Source of the DNA: Myxococcus dinghuensis
Lineage (GTDB): Bacteria > Myxococcota > Myxococcia > Myxococcales > Myxococcaceae
NCBI RefSeq assembly: GCF_024198235.1
Contig: NZ_JAKCFB010000045.1
Location: forward strand, 1 to 64,000
Length of the DNA stretch: 64,000 nucleotides
Reading direction: 5' to 3'
Shown: positions 9,865-16,882 of the stretch, in pieces
Position numbering within the stretch: the stretch's first letter is position 1
How the letters are laid out: every line of letters starts with the position of its first letter
Translations under genes and position numbers: made by a program
The notes under the pieces: generated by a model
Told to the model about the DNA's origin: nothing
Databases searched by the model: none
Seen by the model: the letters and a program-made list of their open reading frames with translations, nothing else

Positions 9865-10296
9865 ATGGTTCGCCGCACGCGATGGTTGGGAGAGTGGGTG
9901 GGGCTCGTGGCGGTGGGGCTGCTGGCGTGCGGTCCCGCCAGCGCGGAAGGCCCGGGCTCCACGGCGGCCCAGCCCTCCCCGCCCCCTGGCGCGCGGGCCT
10001 CCACGCCGCCCCCCGGGGGCACCGCGAAGCAGCCCGAGTCCGCGCCGAAGCCGAAGGGCGACGCGAAGCCGGAGGGCGACGCGAAGCCGGAGGCCACCGC
10101 CCCGGAAGGCTCGAGCGACGGGCAATGCACGGGCAAGGCGACGTTCTGCGCCGTGTACTCGGGCATGTTCTGCAACAGCCAGCCGGGGTGCTTCTACTCG
10201 TACGCGTCGCGGATGTGCATGGGCGTGGCGATGAAGTGCGAGTCGGCCACCAACTCGGCGTTCTGCGCGAAGATCAAGGGCTGCAAGTGGAAGTGA
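9865..10296 (+). CDS. Small Cys-rich putative lipoprotein (143 aa)
   Basis: Unknown exported protein. The start at ATG 9865 has an AAAGGA site about 8 nt upstream. The signal peptide ends at LLAC, a good lipobox. A disordered Pro/Ala/Lys-rich linker (about residues 28-85), including a duplicated GDAKPE unit, leads to a compact C-terminal domain with ten cysteines in about 57 residues, arranged as FC..xxxFC..xxGCFYS then FCAKIKGCKW. The repeated FC...GC(F/K) spacing suggests a disulphide-rich fold built from two related halves. It is divergent from the Ser/Thr kinase and could share its 184-bp control region. No named family recognised. Confidence 0.8.
   Translation: MVRRTRWLGEWVGLVAVGLLACGPASAEGPGSTAAQPSPPPGARASTPPPGGTAKQPESAPKPKGDAKPEGDAKPEATAPEGSSDGQCTGKATFCAVYSGMFCNSQPGCFYSYASRMCMGVAMKCESATNSAFCAKIKGCKWK
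10057..10092 (+). repeat. Perfect 18-bp tandem duplication
   Basis: The unit GGCGACGCGAAGCCGGAG occurs twice in a row and encodes the doubled GDAKPE in the linker of the small Cys-rich lipoprotein. The multiple of three keeps the frame, so copy number can vary by slippage without destroying the protein. Confidence 0.9.
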
Positions 10297-10422
10297 GCCC
10301 CGCCCCCTGCGGGTGAACGCGCGGGCAGTGTCGTCACGCACACGCCACCCGAGCCTCGGGGGCCCGATGCCAGCGGGCCGAGGAGTCCGTATCCCTCAGC
10401 CTCCCTTGAACCCGGAGGTCCC

Positions 10423-10992
10423 GTGGGCTCCATCCCCTCTCACCGAAACACCGTTCTCCACATCCCGCGCAGGAAGTGGGCCTGGCTGTCGAAGCTGGGC
10501 CTCTTGCTGGGACTCTTCGCCGCGCCTTCCGCGATGGCCCAGATTCCGCTGATCCACCTGTCGTGTCTGCTCGGCCACGAGACCTTCACCTACACACCGG
10601 GCCTGACCTTCACCGCGGCGCTGGACACGGCGGTGGCGAGCAACGCGACGTTCGGCCTGTGCACGTCCACCGTGGGCAGCACCATCGACTCCGGCACCGC
10701 GACGCTGCAGGGCCTGGGCAAGCTGTCGTGCCTGGGCGGGACGGCGACGGGGCTGCAGACCATCCGCTGGAACACGGGCAGCACGAGCACCTTCCAGTAC
10801 AGCGCCACGAGCACCCTCATCGGCCTCAACAACATCATCGTGATGTCGGGCACCATCATCACCGGTGAGTTCGCGGGCGCCACCGCCATCGAGACCGTCA
10901 CCGTGCAGTCCATGGGATTGAGCTCGTGCCTGGGCCTGGGCGGACTCACCCAGGTGGGCGGCGCCGTCTCGCTGCAGATCATCTCGCTCTGA
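10423..10992 (+). CDS. Exported protein of unknown function (189 aa)
   Basis: Start at GTG 10423 with GGAGG 4 nt upstream. A long n-region precedes a hydrophobic core LGLLLGLFAAPSAMA, a clear Sec signal peptide cleaved near Ala-Gln. The mature part (about 150 residues) is rich in Thr, Ser and Gly with alternating hydrophobic residues, consistent with an all-beta secreted protein. It contains four cysteines (LSCLLG, GLCTST, LSCLGG, SSCLGL) likely to form two disulphides. It resembles exported small proteins of actinobacteria and myxobacteria in overall style, but no domain is recognised. It converges with the next gene over a 21-bp gap. Confidence 0.78.
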   Translation: MGSIPSHRNTVLHIPRRKWAWLSKLGLLLGLFAAPSAMAQIPLIHLSCLLGHETFTYTPGLTFTAALDTAVASNATFGLCTSTVGSTIDSGTATLQGLGKLSCLGGTATGLQTIRWNTGSTSTFQYSATSTLIGLNNIIVMSGTIITGEFAGATAIETVTVQSMGLSSCLGLGGLTQVGGAVSLQIISL

Positions 10993-11013
10993 GAGACAGG
11001 ACTGGCGCGCGCG

Positions 11014-12219
11014 TCAGGCGCTCAGCGCCCGGACCCGCGCCGCCAGGTTCTGGGTGAAGAGCCGGTAGATGCGCAGCGCCGCGGCCTCGTGCGTGTCGAG
11101 GTAGTGCTCGAAGGCCGCGCGGCTGATGCGGAGGGCGCGCACGGACGTGCGCGCACGGACGTGCGCGGACACCGTCGCGTCCTGCACCAGGGAGATCTCC
11201 CCCAGGTAGGCGCCCGGCCCCAGCGTATTGAGGTGCCGGGCGTCCGCCTCCGGACCGCTGAAGACGTCGACGGTGCCCTCGAGCAGCACGAGCAACCCCA
11301 CGCCGGGGTCGCCCTTCTCGAGGACCACCGCCCCCTGGGCGATGACCACCTGGCGCGCCTGACGGTAGAGGTCCTTCATGTCCTCCAGCGACAGCTCGCT
11401 GAAGATGGGGATGGCCTTGAGGAAGCGATAGCCGTTGGCCACCGGCATGGTGCTGGGCGTGGAGCGGCGCCCGAGCACCGCCTCCGCCTCCGCGTCCATG
11501 CCCATGCGCCGCAGCAGCCGGGCCTTCTCCGTCACCATGGACGACTCCGCGCGCGCCACGTCCGAGCTGGTCATCGCGTCCACCAGCACCGCGAGCGCCC
11601 GGTGGGTGAACCCCTCGACGTCCAGCAGCCGGCACATGCGCAGCACGGCCTCCACGTAGCGCGGGTCCTCGGGCGTCACGCCCCCGAGCACCTCCACCTC
11701 CGCGTGGGGTTGCCCCAGGTCCCGGTAGACATCCGCCGCGTCGAAGGGACGCTTGAGCCGGGCCAGGCACTGGGCCATGGACTCACGCGCGCCCAGCTTG
11801 CGGTACACCTCCAGCGCCCGCTCCAGCGCGCCGGCCCGCTCGAACGCCGCCGCGGCGCGCTCCGCCTCCCCCGCGCGCAGCCACGCCTCCGCCGCCTCCA
11901 GGTACTGGCCACTCTGGAGGTACAGGTCGGCCGCCGTGGCGTCGTCGCCGCTGCCGTCCATCAGCCGGGCTGCGCCCAGGAAGTCCCGGGCGCGCCGCAG
12001 CACCTCCACGAACCCGCGTCGCTCCTTGGCGGGACGGCGCGCGGCCTGCTGCTGGAGCCGCTCGCGCTGGGCCGCCCCCATCTCCTCGTAGAGCTGCGCG
12101 GCCTGCTCGGTCTCCTCCAACTCCACCAGGGACCGCACCGCACGCAACGCCCCCGCACTGTCCCCTTCCGTTCCCACTCGCGCGCCCCCCGAGCCTTGTC
12201 CGCCTGTGGCTCCTGGCAT
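11014..12219 (-). CDS. Helical-repeat protein with C-terminal cyclic-nucleotide-binding fold
   Basis: Predicted cytoplasmic scaffold or sensor (401 aa). The start at ATG 12219 has GGAGGAAG 8 nt upstream. Residues about 25-250 form repeated amphipathic helix pairs of tetratricopeptide type (AADLYLQSGQYLEAAEAWLRAG, AAAAFERAGALERALEVYRKLG). Residues about 272-392 form a CNB/Crp-like beta barrel: IPIFSELSLEDM, VVLEKGDPGVGLLVLLEG, then YLGEISLVQDATVSAHVRA. The phosphate-binding cassette keeps GE but has TVSA where cyclic-nucleotide binders have the pattern PRxA, so the binding arginine is absent and it may not bind cAMP. No DNA-binding domain follows, so it is not a Crp regulator. Confidence 0.85.
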   Translation of the reverse strand: MPGATGGQGSGGARVGTEGDSAGALRAVRSLVELEETEQAAQLYEEMGAAQRERLQQQAARRPAKERRGFVEVLRRARDFLGAARLMDGSGDDATAADLYLQSGQYLEAAEAWLRAGEAERAAAAFERAGALERALEVYRKLGARESMAQCLARLKRPFDAADVYRDLGQPHAEVEVLGGVTPEDPRYVEAVLRMCRLLDVEGFTHRALAVLVDAMTSSDVARAESSMVTEKARLLRRMGMDAEAEAVLGRRSTPSTMPVANGYRFLKAIPIFSELSLEDMKDLYRQARQVVIAQGAVVLEKGDPGVGLLVLLEGTVDVFSGPEADARHLNTLGPGAYLGEISLVQDATVSAHVRARTSVRALRISRAAFEHYLDTHEAAALRIYRLFTQNLAARVRALSA

Positions 12220-12360
12220 CTGTCTTCCTCCGGCCCGTTGTCGCCGCCAGAAAACGCCGTTACCCGCGCTTTACTCGCGCCGCCGCCGCCTGTCACGACG
12301 CCCCATGCCGCGTGGCCCCGCTCAAACGTGAGATAGAAATCATCCAGGACGATAGCACCC

Positions 12361-13194
12361 ATGCCCCGCGCCACTCCCGCCGCCATCGCCGCCTGGCACC
12401 CTCATGCGACCCCGGACGTCATGGTCTCACGGGTCGAGGGCGATACACGACTGTGGGCCGGGCATTCCACCGCGTATGTCGTCACCGTGACGTACGCCGG
12501 CGGCTTCGACTTCTGGTATCGCGGTCGCGTCAGGACCCAGGTGGCGGGCCCACGGCTCAAGCTCAAGGAGCCCGGAGAGGTCCACCGGGACGAACGGGTC
12601 CACGCCCCCGTCACCGCGCAGTCGCTCGCCTTCGCGCCCACCCGCGTGGCCGCCGCGGCGGTGGACCTGGGCCTTTCTCCCCGGCCCCACCTGCGCGAGG
12701 CGCTCAGCCACGGCCAGGGCCAGACGGAGACGGCCGCGCTCGCCCTCCACGCCGCGCTGGCCACGGGCGAGCCGGAGCCGCTGGAGCTGGAGACGCGGAT
12801 CTGCGAGGTCCTGGACGCGCTCCTGACCGAGTACGGCGAGTCCCCCGCGCCCCACGCGACGCCGCGCCACGCGCCCGCGGTCCTGCGGGCGCGGGACTAC
12901 CTGCACGCGAACCCCGCGCGGAACGTGAGCCTGGACGCGCTCTCGCGCGAGGTGGGCCTCAACAAGTTCCACCTCCTGCGCGTCTTCCGCGCGCAGCTCG
13001 GGCTGCCGCCGCACGAGTACGTCACCCACCTGCGCGTCGCCCGCGCGCGGGCGCTGTTGTCCCAGGGGATGGCCGTCGCGGACGTGGCCACCGAGGTCGG
13101 TGTGTACGACCAGAGCCAGCTCAACCGCCACTTCCGGCGCATCGTCGGGATGACGCCGGGCCAGTTCGCCCGCGCCGTGGGAGCGCGTCAATAA
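12361..13194 (+). CDS. AraC-family transcriptional regulator
   Basis: DNA-binding regulator of 277 aa. The C-terminal third (about residues 178-275) is a double helix-turn-helix of AraC type: LDALSREVGLNKFHLLRVF for the first helix pair and VADVATEVGVYDQSQLNRHF with GMTPGQFAR for the second. The N-terminal half has a small cupin-like sensory domain with HRDERVHAPVTAQSLAF. Start at ATG 12361, which directly follows ACCC with no strong ribosome site. The divergent helical-repeat/CNB-fold gene starts 141 bp away; the downstream exported hydrolase is 85 bp away on the same strand and is a candidate target. Confidence 0.93.
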   Translation: MPRATPAAIAAWHPHATPDVMVSRVEGDTRLWAGHSTAYVVTVTYAGGFDFWYRGRVRTQVAGPRLKLKEPGEVHRDERVHAPVTAQSLAFAPTRVAAAAVDLGLSPRPHLREALSHGQGQTETAALALHAALATGEPEPLELETRICEVLDALLTEYGESPAPHATPRHAPAVLRARDYLHANPARNVSLDALSREVGLNKFHLLRVFRAQLGLPPHEYVTHLRVARARALLSQGMAVADVATEVGVYDQSQLNRHFRRIVGMTPGQFARAVGARQ

Positions 13195-13279
13195 CGCCCA
13201 AGCCCGGGCCCCGGCGCTCCCCTATTCCTCGCGCTCCGTCCGCCCACCTGGCGCGGTCCGGCCCCACGAGGAATCGACG

Positions 13280-14068
13280 ATGCGCGTCCTTCGCCCTGCC
13301 CCCCCGTTGCTGCTCACCCTCCACCTCCTGCTGGCGACTCCCGCCCTCGCCGGACCGCCGACCGCCCCCACGCCGGCCGGCGCGCTGCGCGTGACGTGGC
13401 TGGGGCACGCGGCGTTCGAGGTCGTCTCTCCGGGCGGCACGCGCCTGCTCATCGACCCGTGGCTGAAGGAGAACCCCCGGACGCCCACCGCCTGGAAGGA
13501 CCTCTCACGCTTCGCCCGGGAGAAGCCCACCGCCATCCTGGTCACCCACGCCCACGGCGACCACGCCACCGACGTGCCGGAGCTGGCGCGCATCACCGGC
13601 GCGCTCGTCGTCACCACCGGCGAGCACCTGCGGGCGATGAAGATTCCGGAGGCCCAGCAGCACAGCGTCAACGTGGGCGGAGGCTTCCAGCTCGGCGACG
13701 TACGCGTGGACGCCGTCCCCGCCATGCACTCGACGGAGCCGGGTGGCAGGCCCCTGGGCTACGTCCTCACGTTCGCGGACGGGCGTTCGCTCTACCACAC
13801 GGGCGACACGTGGCTGTTCGGCGACATGTCGCTCATCCAGGAGCTGTTCCACCCCGACATCGTCCTGCTCGCCGTCGGCGGGGGACGCTGGGCCCTGGAC
13901 CCGCGCACGGCGGCGCTCGCCATCCGCAAGTACTTCAAGCCGTCCGTCATCGTCCCCATGCATTACGGCACGTTCGAGCCGCTCGCGGAGGAGCCCGAGG
14001 TGCGCGCCGCGTTCTCCGCGGACGCCCGCGTGCGCATCCTCACGCCCGGACAGCCCACCTCCCTCTGA
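13280..14068 (+). CDS. Exported metallo-beta-lactamase-fold hydrolase (UPF0173-like)
   Basis: Metal-dependent hydrolase of 262 aa with substrate unknown. The start at ATG 13280 follows GAGGA by 7 nt. Residues 1-24 form a signal peptide (LLLTLHLLLATPALA), so it acts in the periplasm or outside. Metal ligands of the fold are all visible: LGHA (His43), HAHGDH (His90, His92, Asp94, His95), PAMHS, the GDT aspartate in HTGDTW and the final histidine in VPMHYGTF. The arrangement matches the UPF0173/UlaG-like branch; most family members are cytoplasmic, so export is a variation. Transcribed in the same direction as the AraC regulator. Confidence 0.93.
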   Translation: MRVLRPAPPLLLTLHLLLATPALAGPPTAPTPAGALRVTWLGHAAFEVVSPGGTRLLIDPWLKENPRTPTAWKDLSRFAREKPTAILVTHAHGDHATDVPELARITGALVVTTGEHLRAMKIPEAQQHSVNVGGGFQLGDVRVDAVPAMHSTEPGGRPLGYVLTFADGRSLYHTGDTWLFGDMSLIQELFHPDIVLLAVGGGRWALDPRTAALAIRKYFKPSVIVPMHYGTFEPLAEEPEVRAAFSADARVRILTPGQPTSL

Positions 14069-14078
14069 CGGAAGAGGG

Positions 14079-14807
14079 TCAGCCGCCCCGGGAAGGTCGG
14101 CTCCGGCGACGGGGCCGCGGCGGCGCGCGGCGCCCCTGGGCCTTGGTGCCCCGGCGCGCCGGCCGGGCGCCCGGATTGCCGTCCACGCTCGACAAGATCA
14201 CCTGCCGCAAGAGCGCGTAGACCGGCGCCGGGTCGAAGTCCTCGTCGAGCAGGTGCTGGAGCGCGAGCCCGTCGAAGCACGCCTTCATGATGGAGGCGTA
14301 GTGCCGGTCCATGGGCGTGGGGTGCTCCGGATCCCCCCCGCGATAGACGGCCACGGTGCGGGCGATCTCCAGGTCCCCCATGCACTGGAGCTCCGACACG
14401 GCGGACGTCAGCTCCTTGTTGCGCAGCCCCAGCGCGAACAGCTCGTAGCGCAGCCGGAACTGCTCCGGCGCGGAGCGCAGCAGCTTCGCCCCCCAATCGA
14501 AGCTGGCCTCGGCGAGCTGCTCGAGCGGCGTCTCCTCCCGCAACTGGCGCAGCTCCGCGGCGTGACGCTGGCTGAGCTCGCGTGTGACGGCCAGCAGCAG
14601 CGCGTCCTTGCTGCCGAAGTAGTAGTGGACCAGGCCCTGGTTCACCCCCGCGACCCGCGCCACCTCCTTCACCGTCGTCGCGTCGTACCCCCGCTCCGCC
14701 AGCACCCGGGAGCTGGCGGCGATGAGCCGCTCGCGGGCGTCCGAACTCCCGGCGACCTCCGGCGCGGGAGCCTGGGGAGCGGTCTTCCTGGTGCGTGCAC
14801 GGGCCAT
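14079..14807 (-). CDS. TetR-family repressor
   Basis: Predicted repressor of 242 aa. Start at ATG 14807 with GGGGGA just upstream; the longer frame adds 13 residues with no supporting signal. The N-terminal helix-turn-helix (about residues 25-75) reads RERLIAASSRVLAERGYDATTVKEVARVAGVNQGL in pattern and ends in the invariant HYYFGSKDALL. The C-terminal ligand domain is unassigned, and the last 30 residues are an Arg/Pro/Gly-rich basic tail, unusual for the family. It is divergent from an exported protein and an RND pump. Two matching 16-bp palindromes in the shared control region are its probable operators. Confidence 0.95.
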   Translation of the reverse strand: MARARTRKTAPQAPAPEVAGSSDARERLIAASSRVLAERGYDATTVKEVARVAGVNQGLVHYYFGSKDALLLAVTRELSQRHAAELRQLREETPLEQLAEASFDWGAKLLRSAPEQFRLRYELFALGLRNKELTSAVSELQCMGDLEIARTVAVYRGGDPEHPTPMDRHYASIMKACFDGLALQHLLDEDFDPAPVYALLRQVILSSVDGNPGARPARRGTKAQGRRAPPRPRRRSRPSRGG

Positions 14808-14871
14808 CCATCCCCCATAGGACGCCAGACACCTACCCGCAAGCACCCGCCGACTCGATTGGCAGGTCGCC

Positions 14872-14900
14872 TTGACATCCCCCGAGCCCCGCCTTAGTTA
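14872..14900 (+). promoter_or_regulatory. Sigma-70-type promoter of the exported protein/efflux genes
   Basis: TTGACA (14872-14877), a 17-bp spacer and TAGTTA (14895-14900) form a near-consensus promoter pointing right, toward the gene starting at 14947. The -10 box overlaps the first palindrome of the TetR operator, so repression by blocking polymerase is expected. Confidence 0.7.
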
Positions 14901-14930
14901 GTCGTGTAACTAAGTTAGTCGAACGACTAA
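14898..14930. promoter_or_regulatory. Tandem TetR-type operators
   Basis: Two 16-bp sites, TTAGTCGTGTAACTAA (14898-14913) and TTAGTCGAACGACTAA (14915-14930), share the frame TTAGT-N6-ACTAA and are offset by 17 bp. The second is a perfect inverted repeat with 7-bp arms; the first has 5-bp arms and also sits inside a wider CTTAGTT/AACTAAG repeat. They cover the -10 and the likely transcript start. This is the geometry of TetR autoregulation sites. Confidence 0.8.
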
Positions 14931-14946
14931 ACCGAAGGAGACGACG

Positions 14947-15582
14947 ATGAACATCCAGTCGAAGCGCGTGGCGAAGGTGGTGCTGGCGGTCCTCCCGTTG
15001 CTCGGCGCGCCCGCGCTGGCGGATGACGCCGCGGGGGAGCAGGTGCCGCCGCACGAGCGGGAGCGGCGAGGCGCGGTGCTGGTGGAGCTGCAGCCGCCGG
15101 CGCTGGACGCGTCCATGTACGGCGTGCGGATGGACATCTCGCCCACGTACGAGAGCCCGGTGAGCTTCGGCCTGGTGGCGCGCGGGGGCCAGTGGGGCAA
15201 CTCCGTGGGCGTGCGGACGCGGTTCGAGGGCGCGGAGCTGGGCGAGGTGAAGCTCAACTACGCGGTGGGCGCGGACGCGCGCTACACGCTGGTGACGCTG
15301 TTCAACGGCACGCTGCGTCCCTTCGTCGGCGTGACGGCGGGCATGGAGGAGTTCGTGGCGCGCGCGGGCAAGGGCTCGCTGCAGAACGCCAGCACGGCCG
15401 CGTTCCTGGAGCCGGCGGTGGGCGTGTCGTGGCGGCCGGGCGCCGGGCGGCTGGGGTTGGTGGCGCGCGGCGGGCCGGGCTTCACCTTCACGGACGTGCG
15501 CGAGCTGCGCATCTCCACGGGCGACCTGAAGCTGCGCCAGGTCTACCCGACGGCGTCGCTGGGTCTGCTCGTCGTCCTCTGA
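14947..15582 (+). CDS. Exported, probably outer-membrane beta-barrel protein (211 aa)
   Basis: Start at ATG 14947 with AAGGAG 7 nt upstream. The signal peptide reads VVLAVLPLLGAPALA with cleavage before DDAAG. The mature part alternates hydrophobic and polar residues in strands (VSFGLVARGG, VKLNYAVGADARYTLV, AFLEPAVGVSWRPG, YPTASLGLLVVL) and ends in a hydrophobic residue, as small outer-membrane barrels do. It lies directly under the TetR-controlled promoter and ahead of the RND adaptor, so it may be an envelope component of the same response. It does not resemble a TolC-type channel, and no further family is recognised. Confidence 0.8.
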   Translation: MNIQSKRVAKVVLAVLPLLGAPALADDAAGEQVPPHERERRGAVLVELQPPALDASMYGVRMDISPTYESPVSFGLVARGGQWGNSVGVRTRFEGAELGEVKLNYAVGADARYTLVTLFNGTLRPFVGVTAGMEEFVARAGKGSLQNASTAAFLEPAVGVSWRPGAGRLGLVARGGPGFTFTDVRELRISTGDLKLRQVYPTASLGLLVVL

Positions 15583-15720
15583 GCACCCTCCGGCGAAGGC
15601 CTGTTGCTCGCGTGACAGGTGGAAGCCGCCACCCCGCTCCCACACCCTCGCTCCCTCTTCCCCGTGGTGAGCTTCCCCCGCCGGACGGAAGGCCCCGCCC
15701 ACCGCCCGGCCCCACACTCC

Positions 15721-15736
15721 CGTCACGCAGGTGACG
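15721..15736. promoter_or_regulatory. 16-bp palindrome upstream of the RND adaptor
   Basis: CGTCACGCAGGTGACG has perfect 6-bp arms around GCAG, 18 bp before the adaptor start. It differs from the TetR operators, so it would be a site for another regulator, or chance in GC-rich DNA. Confidence 0.35.
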
Positions 15737-15754
15737 CGCAGGAATCGTCGCGCC

Positions 15755-16882
15755 ATGAGGACGTCGCTGCAGGCCCTGGCACTCGTCGGGTGGGCCCTCT
15801 GTGGGCTCGCCTGTGGCAACTCCACGCCGCCGCCCGCGCCACCCACCGCGGTGCGCGTCGCCACCGTGGGCCGCGCGGGAACGACCGCCGACGCCCGCTT
15901 CTCCGCGGAGATCCAACCCGCGACCCGCGTGGACCTGGCCTTCAAGGTCGGCGGCTACGTGGAGTCCATCACCCGGGTGCGCGGCGTGGATGGACAGCAA
16001 CACCTGCTCCAGGAAGGCGACGAGGTGCGCGAGGGCCTGGAGCTGGCCTCCCTGCGAAAGACGGACTACCAGCAGAAGCTCGCGGAGGCCCAGGCCGCGC
16101 TCGCCCAGGCCCGCGCCGCGGAGGAGCAGGCGCGGATCAACTTCGACCGCACCTCCAAGCTCGTCGCCTCCGAGGTGGCCACCCCCGCGCAGCTCGACAC
16201 CGCCCGCACCCAGCGGGACAGCGCCGCGGGGGCCTCGGCCGCCGCGCGCGCCCGGGTCCAGGAAGCCCGCACCGCGCTCGACGACACCGTGCTGCGCTCC
16301 CCTCTTTCGGGCGTGGTCCTCAAGCGCGCCATCGAGGTGGGCGTGCTCGCCGCGCCCGGCACCGTGGCCTTCTCCGTGGCGGAGACCCGCAGCGTGCGCG
16401 TGGTGTTCGGCGTGCCGGACACCCTGCTGCCGAGCGTCCGGCTGGGCGCGCCCCAGGCCGTCATCACCCAGGCGTTCCCCGGCCAGGAGTTCGAGGGGCG
16501 CATCTCCCGCATCGCGCCCTCCGCGGACCCGAAGAGCCGCGTGTTCGCGGTGGAGGTGTCCATCCCCAACGCCGACCAGCGCCTCAAGCCCGGCATGGTC
16601 GCCGCGCTGTCCCTGCGGGGTGGCGGTACGGAGCGGCTCGAGCCGGAGCTGCTGGTCCCCCTGTCCGCCATCGTCCGCTCCACGAAGAACCCGAGCGCGT
16701 TCGCCGTCTTCGTCCTGGAGGAGAAGGACGGCAGGCCCGTGGCGCGCATCCGCGACGTGACGTTGGGCGAGTACCTGGGCAACGTCATCCCCGTGAAGCA
16801 GGGCCTGAAGGCCGGTGAGCGCATCGTCGTCACGGGCACCAGCCTGCTGTCGGACGGCGAACCGGTGGAGGTCATCCCTTGA
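15755..16882 (+). CDS. RND efflux periplasmic adaptor (membrane fusion protein)
   Basis: Periplasmic lipoprotein bridging an RND pump and an outer-membrane channel (375 aa). Start at ATG 15755 gives signal MRTSLQALALVGWALCGLAC with lipobox GLAC. The order is typical: first barrel/lipoyl half (VDLAFKVGGYVESI, LQEGDEVREG), a helical hairpin (about residues 110-185, Ala/Gln/Arg-rich, EAQAALAQARAAEEQARI), second lipoyl half (TVLRSPLSGVVLKRAIEVG), beta barrel and membrane-proximal domain (AGERIVVTGTSLLSDGEPV). It overlaps the permease gene by 4 bp and must be co-transcribed with it. Confidence 0.96.
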   Translation: MRTSLQALALVGWALCGLACGNSTPPPAPPTAVRVATVGRAGTTADARFSAEIQPATRVDLAFKVGGYVESITRVRGVDGQQHLLQEGDEVREGLELASLRKTDYQQKLAEAQAALAQARAAEEQARINFDRTSKLVASEVATPAQLDTARTQRDSAAGASAAARARVQEARTALDDTVLRSPLSGVVLKRAIEVGVLAAPGTVAFSVAETRSVRVVFGVPDTLLPSVRLGAPQAVITQAFPGQEFEGRISRIAPSADPKSRVFAVEVSIPNADQRLKPGMVAALSLRGGGTERLEPELLVPLSAIVRSTKNPSAFAVFVLEEKDGRPVARIRDVTLGEYLGNVIPVKQGLKAGERIVVTGTSLLSDGEPVEVIP

